Notes under the pieces: model-generated
The model's input: the letters and a program-made list of their open reading frames with translations, nothing else
Databases searched by the model: none
What the model was told of the DNA's origin: nothing
In this document: piece after piece, positions 1-5,092 of the stretch
How the letters are laid out: each line of letters begins with the position of its first letter
How positions within the stretch are numbered: the first letter of the stretch is position 1
Position numbers and translations under genes: made by a program
Source: Nitrososphaerota archaeon
GTDB taxonomy: Archaea > Thermoproteota > Nitrososphaeria > Nitrososphaerales > Gagatemarchaeaceae
Direction of reading: 5' to 3'
DNA: 5,092 bases
Assembly (NCBI GenBank): GCA_005877365.1
Contig: VBPP01000217.1
Span: 1-5,092, forward strand

Positions 1-34
1 GGGATATCATCCGCGCGTTGGGTGATAGGTAGCG
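1..34 (+). repeat. Dispersed hairpin repeat, copy 1
   Basis: This stretch matches 4689-4724 at 32 of 36 aligned columns (two substitutions, two single-base gaps). It contains an inverted repeat: TATCATCC at 5-12 pairs with GGGTGATA at 20-27, including one G-T pair, around a 7-base loop. The stem is identical in both copies while the loop differs in length and sequence, which suggests the hairpin is the conserved part. It lies about 120 bases beyond the stop of the minus-strand gene. The window starts right at the repeat, so any upstream continuation (such as the 14-base block that precedes copy 2) cannot be seen. From here to the gene end at 155 I see nothing else I can name. Confidence 0.7.
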
Positions 35-154
35 GACGGGCTGAACACCTCGCCGAAGCTTGGTGCGTACACCCCCGCCCCTTCAACGCGATCTTCTTTC
101 GCGACCCTCCTCCACCTCCCCCCTTGCGAGGAGAGGATTCGGGGTCGATTCTCG

Positions 155-1312
155 CTAGCCTTGGACTGTGAAGTGAGCCACCTGAAAATCTCCCCACTCA
201 TCGGCCACGACGACTGTGTAAACCCCAGGTGTAAAGCTGAGGTACTGATTTCCGCTCCAATACCCGTTGAGACTCCTTGACGAGACCATCGGCTTTGTGA
301 AGCATGGGTTGGGGCTGCAGCTGCCAAAGACAGAAACGACGTTGCTCACGGGCTGAAAGAGGTAGAAACGAATACCGCCCATTAGGGTACTGCACCCTAT
401 CCCATACTGGACCCTTGCGTAGGAAATATTGAGCGGTGTGTAAAAGCCCTGCACGGCGGCGAAGGCGATGGGGGAGTCGGTCGGGCCGCAAGGGCCGATT
501 ACCAAGTATGGAAGAGCCCAGTTACTGGCCGAGGAGATGTTGTACGCGGTGGTCCTCGGATTGAAGAGGGATGCTGTAAAGGCAATTTCGTGTCCAACCC
601 GGATGCTTGAAGCATTAAGCGAGAGGTTGAGAATCAGTCCGGTGGTGGAGGAGGGTATGACGGTAAAGTGCGAAATTGTAACGGCCCCCCATTCATCCGC
701 TGCGACGCCGGTAAACGTTCCCACGAATGGGTGAAATTGCGCCGGCCCGGGCGGGCCTGCTCCATAACCCCCGGTCCAGTAGCCCGACGTTAGCAAGTCG
801 ATCGTCATGCTCTGGTTGCTCATGGGAACTCCGTTAGAGTCGAATGCCTCAGTGGAGTTGCTGGAAGGACTGAACAGGTAGCGGGCCGCAGGGCCGACGG
901 ATGTGGGGCACGAGTAAGCGACACCGGTGTCGTAGAGGGTGAGAGCCTTTCCCTCGCTAAGATTGTTCGGGCCATAGTGCCCCTGCAGTATGGCTAACCC
1001 AATGGGTAAAGGGGGGCCGCAGCGACTGAACAGATACAAAGAGTCGCGAGGATAAAACCACTGGTCGGCAGCTACGAGGTTGTACACACGGGCAAACCCG
1101 GTCTCATGAACGTGAATCCTGTAAGAACCGTTGCCGGCGGCCATTATGTCGAGCGACGGGTGGAGGTCCGCAGAGCCAGAAAGCGTCACGTTAGAAGGTG
1201 TTGTGGAAGAACTTCCTGCTCGTTGAACTGCAAAGTAACCCACTGAAGCCGCGACCAGAAGCGCCGCGATCGCCGCAGTAACCAAGAGCCTGACGGTCCT
1301 CCTCCTTGGCAA
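155..1312 (-). CDS. Secreted or membrane-anchored protein with two tandem ADEWG-type domains
   Basis: This gene encodes 385 residues of unknown function. The N-terminus has a basic stretch (PRRR, 2-5) and a hydrophobic segment at about 9-29, so it is a signal peptide or membrane anchor with the rest outside the cell. The exported part is an internal duplication, at about 50-218 and 222-383. Matched landmarks are YN...W (77-85 and 257-265), a Cys followed by GP (C98 and C275), GHY/GFY before a Pro-Asn-rich turn, a second Cys (C135 and C307), GYW[ST]G (177-181 and 350-354), and ADEWG followed by a β-strand ending HFTV (205-218 and 370-383). Repeat 2 adds C332 and C337. The paired cysteines could form one disulfide per domain. 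Nine Asn-X-Ser/Thr sequons fit a glycosylated surface protein. The start is TTG, with an in-frame TAG only three codons upstream, so no ATG is possible nearby. A surface-binding or β-sandwich role is only a guess. Confidence 0.85.
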   Translation of the reverse strand: MPRRRTVRLLVTAAIAALLVAASVGYFAVQRAGSSSTTPSNVTLSGSADLHPSLDIMAAGNGSYRIHVHETGFARVYNLVAADQWFYPRDSLYLFSRCGPPLPIGLAILQGHYGPNNLSEGKALTLYDTGVAYSCPTSVGPAARYLFSPSSNSTEAFDSNGVPMSNQSMTIDLLTSGYWTGGYGAGPPGPAQFHPFVGTFTGVAADEWGAVTISHFTVIPSSTTGLILNLSLNASSIRVGHEIAFTASLFNPRTTAYNISSASNWALPYLVIGPCGPTDSPIAFAAVQGFYTPLNISYARVQYGIGCSTLMGGIRFYLFQPVSNVVSVFGSCSPNPCFTKPMVSSRSLNGYWSGNQYLSFTPGVYTVVVADEWGDFQVAHFTVQG

Positions 1313-2055
1313 GATGCTATGCTAGTTTGCCTGACAAATTGATAAGTCTAGAGTCTAGAACATCTGTAGAATCGAATCTACGGCCCGGGAGTCTCAGCTG
1401 GTTCACTGTGGCGTCTGTGACGCTGCGAAGGGGGGCGGAACTGGAAGCTGGTAGCCCACGAACTCAGAAGTATCCTCAGGGTCGCCTTGGGGGTGGCGAA
1501 GGTGACGAGGCCGAAGTCCACCGAGGACTTGGCTTTCGAAAACTAGCACCATTGCCAATCCTCAAAGTAATTCAGGAACAGGATTGGAGAACGTCGTCCT
1601 CATCGGGGGGCAGGAAGAAGTGGACAAGCTTAATTGAGAGTGCGACAAATAACTCCGTCAGGAGAGTAGAGGAAGACTTGGTAAAGATAAGCTACTTGCC
1701 GTATCAAGAGGTTGTTGTGCGTGAGATTATCGAACAAAACAACGAAATGTTCTTCGAGGACGTCATACGCCAATCGTTGACTCAGACTCAAGTTGAGCCA
1801 AGCGTGAACTGGGTCGACGGAATCGCTTTTCTCGTTGTTCCATTCCCTGCAACCGAAGACATTGTCAGGGAGAATCTCAACGGAAAAGTCCATTTTTCGA
1901 GTGTGATCTTTACAAAGATAGACTACCGTGGCCAGTATCCCATAAAGCTGGGGGCTCAGTCCTTTAGCGTTCGAATGCGCAAGGCAGACAACAATCGAAT
2001 ATTTGTTCGATTAATTGACTTCTTGAAGACATTCAAACACTCGCCGGACAGCTAG
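1306..2055 (+). CDS. Unrecognised protein; only the 3' part looks coding, start uncertain
   Basis: The frame is open for 249 codons from a TTG at 1306. I do not recognise the product. From about 1638 to the stop the translation looks like a real soluble α/β protein: an acidic helix-rich stretch (about residues 112-160) followed by alternating strands, including the hydrophobic FLVVPFP, a charged loop and a helical C-terminus ending in a Lys/His tail. No cysteine motif, signal peptide or membrane segment is visible. The first third is Gly/Arg-rich and unconvincing, overlaps the start of the divergent gene by 7 bases, and competes with better-looking frames (see 1439-1637). No ATG exists in frame before the coding-like part. 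TTG codons at 1552 and 1678 are possible starts; the latter has an AAATAA-like box about 28 bases upstream. The coding part is visibly more AT-rich than its neighbours, which could mean transfer. Whether the gene is intact is doubtful. Confidence 0.45.
   Translation: MARCYASLPDKLISLESRTSVESNLRPGSLSWFTVASVTLRRGAELEAGSPRTQKYPQGRLGGGEGDEAEVHRGLGFRKLAPLPILKVIQEQDWRTSSSSGGRKKWTSLIESATNNSVRRVEEDLVKISYLPYQEVVVREIIEQNNEMFFEDVIRQSLTQTQVEPSVNWVDGIAFLVVPFPATEDIVRENLNGKVHFSSVIFTKIDYRGQYPIKLGAQSFSVRMRKADNNRIFVRLIDFLKTFKHSPDS
1336..1346 (-). promoter_or_regulatory. Possible TATA box for the minus-strand secreted protein gene
   Basis: Read on the minus strand, the sequence is CTTATCAATTT. Its centre is about 28-31 bases before the TTG start at 1312. 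This is the spacing expected for an archaeal TATA box when the transcript begins at or next to the start codon. No Shine-Dalgarno site is placed before the TTG, which agrees with a leaderless message. The call rests on position and composition only. Confidence 0.35.
1346..1381. promoter_or_regulatory. Tandem heptamer plus imperfect palindrome upstream of the minus-strand gene
   Basis: Two perfect back-to-back copies of GTCTAGA occupy 1346-1359, and each contains the palindrome TCTAGA. Seven bases later, 1366-1381 (GTAGAATCGAATCTAC) is a 16-base palindrome with a single mismatched pair. Both lie directly upstream of the probable TATA box of the minus-strand gene, where an archaeal activator or repressor could bind. 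They may simply be chance, since the region is short and no second copy was found elsewhere. Confidence 0.25.
1439..1637 (+). pseudogene. Coding-like segments in two shifted frames upstream of the 1638-2055 frame
   Basis: At 1439-1543 the frame beginning AAC TGG AAG gives a plausible helical segment (KLVAHELRSIL, then GVAKVTRPKSTEDLAFE) and ends at TAG 1544-1546. At 1545-1634 the next frame gives another plausible segment (TSTIANPQSNSGTG, then LENVVLIGGQEEVDKLN) and ends at TGA 1635-1637. First codon positions are strongly purine-rich in both (24 of 34 and about 22 of 29), as in real genes, and less so in the 1306 frame over the same bases. Good coding then resumes in the 1306 frame. Neither segment has an ATG start. 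The simplest reading is one gene broken by several same-direction frameshifts, whether true decay or sequencing indels. Separate small genes are less likely. Confidence 0.4.
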
Positions 2056-2165
2056 CAGAACTTCCCAGCACCGCTCAGTCGGTTGCCGGCAGATCGAGGC
2101 TCACATTCGACCCGCGGCTTTTCATCAAAGCTCGGGCGCAAAACCCGTTGCCATGCATAGGGTTC

Positions 2166-2179
2166 ATTGCGCCTCCGCC
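2166..2179 (+). repeat. 14-base block shared with 4674-4687
   Basis: ATTGCGCCTCCGCC occurs here and at 4674-4687 without mismatch. The similarity extends weakly upstream to an ATGC 13 bases earlier (2153 and 4661), giving 22 of 27 matching bases. At the second site the block is followed by hairpin repeat copy 2; here it is not, so this looks like a partial element. It sits in the 221-base gap between the unrecognised gene and the Rieske gene. The rest of that gap shows only the probable Rieske promoter. Confidence 0.5.
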
Positions 2180-2245
2180 TCAGTCCCCCAAGGTACCAGT
2201 CGCGACAGTTTTGGCTAAGTGCTGGTTTGGAGCGCTTAAGAACGA

Positions 2246-2254
2246 GTAAATATC
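2246..2254 (+). promoter_or_regulatory. Probable TATA box of the Rieske gene
   Basis: GTAAATATC is the most AT-rich patch of the gap and is centred about 27 bases before the ATG at 2277. That is the right spacing for archaeal TBP binding with transcription starting at the start codon. AAGGAG at 2268-2273 resembles a Shine-Dalgarno site but ends only three bases before the ATG, which is closer than usual, so a leaderless transcript is the better reading. Confidence 0.5.
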
Positions 2255-2276
2255 ACTGAGAAGCCGTAAGGAGTCC

Positions 2277-3032
2277 ATGCCGAAAAGGGAGGAAGCTAAG
2301 CCGGCAAAGAAAGAGGGAAGTGCAGATACCCACCCTCAAGAATTTGTACCGCATGCGGTTCCCGCTGACGGATCGAATAGTTCAAAAAAGACTACGCGCA
2401 GGAGATTCGTCAAGGCTATTCTCACAGTAGCGGCTCTCGCTACGCTCGGCGGATATGTCCTGAGTAGGTACATCTCCACTCAAGGAGCTGGTCCGTCGCT
2501 TGATCGGCAGGTGGTCATGGTTGATGACTCGAATGTCTATGGGACGGCTGCAGGAAGGAAGGTCAACGTCGGCGACCTTGCGACCTTCCCCCCAAATTCA
2601 CACTGGGTCATAACCTACCCTTCATCCGGCGACTCGAAGGCCGACGCTCAGCCTGTCGACACTTTCAGGAAGTTCGAGTTGATACGCCTGCCTGTCGAGC
2701 TCGGTGGAGACAAGCCAGCCGCCAGTTCCTTCGTGGCATTCAGTAAGGTCTGTGTGCATCTGGAGTGCAGTCCAAATTACAACCCGATTCAGAACGTCAA
2801 TCCGACTGAGAACGGGTACGAATCCGGCCCTGGATACACCACTCACCAGAACTTCGAGTGTCCCTGCCACGGTACTACGTACAGGATACCCGACGGGCTC
2901 GCCGTCGATGGGCCAGCCTCCCGTCAACCTCCGCCTACAAATGCCGTGCCGATGCTAACTGTCTCAGCGGATGATCAGGGTTACCTTCGGGGGAGTCTGA
3001 AGATACAAACGGTCATGTTCATGTGGGCATGA
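2277..3032 (+). CDS. Tat-exported, membrane-anchored Rieske [2Fe-2S] protein
   Basis: This 251-residue protein carries electrons through a Rieske [2Fe-2S] cluster on the outer face of the membrane. A charged cytoplasmic tail (1-38) leads to a twin-arginine motif, TRRRFVK (40-46), and a hydrophobic segment (47-63) that probably stays as an anchor, as in cytochrome bc1 Rieske subunits. The cluster motifs are CVHLEC (159-164) and CPCHGTTY (195-202). By homology C159, H161, C195 and H198 bind the iron, and C164-C197 form the disulfide. T200 replaces the usual Ser, and Y202 matches the Tyr that hydrogen-bonds the cluster Cys, so the redox potential is probably fairly high. GPAS (212-215) stands in for the proline loop. 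About 30 residues separate the two motifs, against 13 in bovine bc1, so there is an insert rich in Asn, Pro and Gly. No cytochrome b gene is adjacent in this window. The GMC gene follows 77 bases downstream. The Rieske assignment is firm; its redox partner is unknown. Confidence 0.95.
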   Translation: MPKREEAKPAKKEGSADTHPQEFVPHAVPADGSNSSKKTTRRRFVKAILTVAALATLGGYVLSRYISTQGAGPSLDRQVVMVDDSNVYGTAAGRKVNVGDLATFPPNSHWVITYPSSGDSKADAQPVDTFRKFELIRLPVELGGDKPAASSFVAFSKVCVHLECSPNYNPIQNVNPTENGYESGPGYTTHQNFECPCHGTTYRIPDGLAVDGPASRQPPPTNAVPMLTVSADDQGYLRGSLKIQTVMFMWA

Positions 3033-3078
3033 ACTTTGCGCCTTCGCGGGTTCGTGCTGATATTCACTAGCAAAGGAC

Positions 3079-3086
3079 ATATTCTG
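3079..3086 (+). promoter_or_regulatory. Possible TATA box of the GMC oxidoreductase gene
   Basis: ATATTCTG-like sequence in the 77-base gap is centred about 27 bases before the ATG at 3110. GTGAAGG runs directly into the ATG, leaving no usable Shine-Dalgarno spacing, which agrees with a leaderless transcript. If real, the GMC gene can be transcribed apart from the Rieske gene. The box is weak, and a second AT patch (about 3059-3064) would fit less well. Confidence 0.3.
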
Positions 3087-3109
3087 CAACTAGGCTCGAT
3101 TTGTGAAGG

Positions 3110-4630
3110 ATGCCTGACTTTGATGTTGTTGTTATAGGAGCTGGCTCTGCTGGTTCTGTGGCTGCTAGCGTTCTCTCCACGCAGACCAACGTATCTGTCT
3201 GCTTAATTGAGGCGGGCCCCGACTATGGTCCTTTTGAGGCAGGCAGATGGCCGAGTGAAATTCTCGATCCCAGACTGAGGCCCAGAACTCACGATTGGGG
3301 CTATGTAGACTCGAGGGCGAAGGTGGTAGGAGGATGCTCCGCGCACAATCAGTGCGCCGCGGTATGGGGCCTTCCAGAGGATTACGACCTATGGGGAGGA
3401 GCAGGCAATCTCGGCTGGTCTTACAAGGAAATCTCAAAGTTGATCCAAGAGATTGAGAGGTGCTCCGTAGATTCTCTGACCGAGTGGCGCGGAAAGGACG
3501 GCTGGCTTCCCACTCGTCATTATCGCGACGAGGAGCTTGCATCATGGCAACTAGCGTTTCTAGAATCGACTGTATCGATGGGCTATTCGCGAATCGCTGA
3601 CCTAAGCGCACCCCAGCCGGGAGAAGGCGTAATGCCTTTTCATGCCAACGTATACAAGTCCACCAGATGGAACGCGGCATTCGCCTTTCTTGACAGGGCA
3701 CGTGGAAGGCGAAACCTCACAGTTCTTCCCAACACCCTAGCAGAGAAACTCTTGTTTGAACACAAGAACGCGAGGACACTCGTCTGCCAATCTGGCTCGG
3801 ATACACTCGAGATTAGGGCAAGGCAGTTTGTCATCTGTGCAGGGGCCTACAGCTCTCCCGGCATACTCATGCGGAGTGGTATCGGTCCACGCACCGAGCT
3901 GGAGCGCTTGGGCATACGTATCCACCGAGATTTACTAGGAGTGGGTAAAAATCTTCAGGACCATTCTGTCGTCTCGGTCGAGTTCGAGCTCAGTGAGCAT
4001 GGACTGCGAGCTCTCGAGCAGGATGTAGTCGAGGGCTCCTTTCATGAAAGTCAAGTCATACTTAGGGCAAGGAGTGTCCATTGCAAGGGTCCTTTTGACC
4101 TCCACCTCGCCCCGTATCAAACCACTGCGGACTCCGACGAATATGTATCAGCGGTGCTCGCATGCGATATGGTTCCCCAATCACGCGGAAGCATCCATCT
4201 GAGCGGAACTGACGCAGAGCTTCCCCCCTTGATAGACTTTGGGTTCTTAACGGATCCTTTGCATCAGGATGCCTCTGTTCTGATCGACGGACTGCGTCTA
4301 ATACACCGACTAGCGGAGTCAGGTCCTCTCGCAACCATGATTGAAAGTCGGACGCCGAGGCCAGACGCGATGAAGCCTGGTGAATCTTACTCATACGTCG
4401 AATCCCACGTGGATGGCTACGCGCATCCCGTCGGGACTTGCAGGATGGGGCAGCTTTCCGATTCCTTGGCAGTCGTTGATTCCGGCGGCTTGGTGCGCGG
4501 AACCTCAAACGTATATGTTGCCGATGCGTCAATAATACCGACCATTCCGCGCGCCAATACAAACCTCACATGTATGCTGATAGGGCTGAAGATAGCGAAG
4601 GAGCTTTCAATCCGACTGTTGCGCTCGTGA
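3110..4630 (+). CDS. GMC-family FAD-dependent alcohol oxidoreductase, choline-oxidase-like active site
   Basis: This 506-residue protein is a glucose-methanol-choline family flavoenzyme, which oxidises an alcohol to an aldehyde or ketone using FAD. The N-terminal dinucleotide fold has GAGSAG (10-15), with E34 expected to bind the adenine ribose. GGCSAHNQC (74-82) matches the choline oxidase segment GGCSSHNSC, whose His (H99) carries the covalent flavin, so H79 may be flavinylated here. Family signature 2 runs from about 242 to 260 (CAGAYSSP and SGIGP), followed by GVGKNLQDH (277-285). The C-terminal catalytic region has HPVGTCRMG (439-447) and NTNLT (483-487), placing H439 and N485 as the catalytic pair (H466 and N510 in choline oxidase). 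By rough alignment, the choline oxidase residues E312, H351 and S101 are not kept, so choline is an unlikely substrate. There is no signal peptide or membrane segment, so the enzyme is probably cytoplasmic. It is a little shorter than many members but complete at both ends. Family is certain; substrate and electron acceptor are unknown. Confidence 0.95.
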   Translation: MPDFDVVVIGAGSAGSVAASVLSTQTNVSVCLIEAGPDYGPFEAGRWPSEILDPRLRPRTHDWGYVDSRAKVVGGCSAHNQCAAVWGLPEDYDLWGGAGNLGWSYKEISKLIQEIERCSVDSLTEWRGKDGWLPTRHYRDEELASWQLAFLESTVSMGYSRIADLSAPQPGEGVMPFHANVYKSTRWNAAFAFLDRARGRRNLTVLPNTLAEKLLFEHKNARTLVCQSGSDTLEIRARQFVICAGAYSSPGILMRSGIGPRTELERLGIRIHRDLLGVGKNLQDHSVVSVEFELSEHGLRALEQDVVEGSFHESQVILRARSVHCKGPFDLHLAPYQTTADSDEYVSAVLACDMVPQSRGSIHLSGTDAELPPLIDFGFLTDPLHQDASVLIDGLRLIHRLAESGPLATMIESRTPRPDAMKPGESYSYVESHVDGYAHPVGTCRMGQLSDSLAVVDSGGLVRGTSNVYVADASIIPTIPRANTNLTCMLIGLKIAKELSIRLLRS

Positions 4631-4640
4631 TTTGCTTTCT
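4631..4640 (+). terminator. Weak T-rich stretch after the GMC gene
   Basis: TTTGCTTTCT follows directly after the GMC stop codon. Archaeal transcription often ends at T-rich tracts on the coding strand without needing a hairpin. The tract is short and interrupted. The hairpin repeat 50-90 bases further on is an alternative 3' end signal. Confidence 0.2.
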
Positions 4641-4673
4641 AGTATATTGACCGATCCGGTATGCTTGGGACTG

Positions 4674-4687
4674 ATTGCGCCTCCGCC
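4674..4687 (+). repeat. 14-base block, second copy, joined to the hairpin repeat
   Basis: This stretch is identical to 2166-2179. Here it is separated by a single base from the hairpin repeat that follows, so the two together make an element of about 51 bases (4674-4724). It lies about 44 bases beyond the GMC stop codon. Confidence 0.5.
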
Positions 4688-4688
4688 C

Positions 4689-4724
4689 GGAATATCATCC
4701 GATGCGTTGGGTGATAGGGTAGCG
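4689..4724 (+). repeat. Dispersed hairpin repeat, copy 2
   Basis: This is the second copy of the repeat at 1-34, in the same orientation and 4.7 kb away. Stem arms are at 4693-4700 and 4709-4716 (eight pairs, one of them G-T), with an 8-base loop against 7 in copy 1. It sits in a non-coding stretch after a gene. This fits a small repetitive extragenic palindrome, or a fragment of a larger mobile element. No flanking target-site duplication is evident. Confidence 0.7.
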
Positions 4725-5016
4725 ATTACTCTCAATTAGGCGTGACACTCTAGGAGAGACATCTCAGGAAGCCGATTCTGGAGAGGAAGACCCAGACATC
4801 GCGACGGCGTAAACAACTCATCTAACCTCGGATGAATATGAATACTACATCTTGCACGATTGGCTCGGAATACCACACGTTCTGAGGAGAACCAAGGCTC
4901 TCCAGCCGAAGGTCACGCAGGAACTCCCCGAAGTATCAGGGCATGATACAGAGCAGGTTCTGGGTTTCTCTAGCCGACCCAGCCGCTCCCACAACGCAGG
5001 TGCCGCCAGCCATTAG
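4723..5016 (+). pseudogene. Degenerate reading frame with one internal stop, no start codon
   Basis: One frame is open from the TAG at 4720-4722 to the TAG at 5014-5016, except for a TAA at 4810-4812. The first part is acidic (EADSGEEDPDIATA before the stop). The second reads like a structured protein (DEYEYYILHDWLGIPHVLRR, then a Lys/Gln/Glu-rich stretch) before becoming Ser/Arg/His-rich. There is no ATG in frame; TTG at 4852 could begin a 54-residue protein. I do not recognise it. The 5' end lies in hairpin repeat copy 2. It may be the remnant of a gene interrupted by that repeat, or chance. From 5017 to the window end I see nothing identifiable. Confidence 0.25.
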
Positions 5017-5092
5017 TGAATAGCTAGTGGTTTGTCCAACTTACTAACAGGGTGGGCGTGGTCTGCCGGGATTGCCGCGACCTGTTGGTTCA

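Noticed and set aside
468..734. Plus-strand frame of 88 codons opposite the secreted-protein gene
   Set aside because: The minus-strand frame there encodes the conserved duplicated domain. The plus frame shows no domain or promoter.
2076..2130. tRNA-like sequence: a D-arm-like GCTCAGTCGGTTG followed by ATTCGACCC resembling a T-loop
   Set aside because: The arms do not pair: no acceptor stem, anticodon stem or proper T-stem can be drawn with the right spacing.
2704..2958. Plus-strand frame of 84 codons overlapping the Rieske gene
   Set aside because: It is a shifted reading of the Rieske cluster region, rich in Thr/Arg/Pro, with no start signals of its own.
3165..3701. Long minus-strand frame of 178 codons inside the GMC gene
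   Set aside because: It lies wholly opposite a confidently identified enzyme gene, and its Arg/Ser/Pro-rich translation is typical of an antisense shadow.
5066..5092. Possible start of a tRNA at the window edge (GCCGGGATTGCCGCG, then GTTGGTTCA)
   Set aside because: The D-arm lacks the expected A at position 14 and the rest is outside the window, so nothing can be confirmed.
1..5092. CRISPR array
   Set aside because: Only two copies of the longest repeat are present, 4.7 kb apart. There is no regular repeat-spacer pattern and no cas gene.

Overview
The window looks archaeal. The evidence is AT-rich TATA-like boxes about 25-30 bases before three start codons with little room for a leader, the lack of well-placed Shine-Dalgarno sites, TTG start use, and a secreted protein with many N-glycosylation sequons and 'ADEWG' repeats of a type I associate with archaeal hypothetical proteins. 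Base composition is moderate. A mesophilic or acid-soil Nitrososphaerota or Thermoplasmatota relative is my guess, but no marker gene settles the lineage.

Layout. Positions 1-34 hold copy 1 of a short hairpin-forming repeat. A minus-strand gene (1312 down to 155) encodes an exported or membrane-anchored protein built from two copies of one domain. Around 1306-1381 lies a divergent upstream region with a tandem repeat and an imperfect palindrome. Positions 1306-2055 form one long plus-strand frame, but only its 3' part (about 1638-2055) looks convincingly coding. Upstream of that, the coding-like signal moves through other frames, as in a decayed gene or one broken by homopolymer indels. A 221-base gap follows. 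Then come two plus-strand genes: a Tat-exported, membrane-anchored Rieske iron-sulfur protein (2277-3032) and a GMC-family flavoprotein oxidoreductase (3110-4630). The last 460 bases hold a second copy of the hairpin repeat, fused to a 14-base block also found at 2166-2179, and a degenerate reading frame with one internal stop. No intact gene is visible there.

How the genes may work together. The Rieske and GMC genes are co-oriented 77 bases apart, and both encode redox proteins. The Rieske domain is predicted to face outside the membrane, whereas the GMC enzyme has no export signal. Direct electron transfer between them is therefore not supported by topology, and a shared pathway is only an inference. 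The most specific result is that the GMC enzyme resembles choline oxidase around its flavin-attachment histidine and catalytic His/Asn pair, but apparently lacks the choline-binding residues. I see no wholly new multi-gene system. The candidates for novelty are the duplicated secreted domain, the composite repeat, the frame-shifting locus and the choline-oxidase-like archaeal flavoenzyme.
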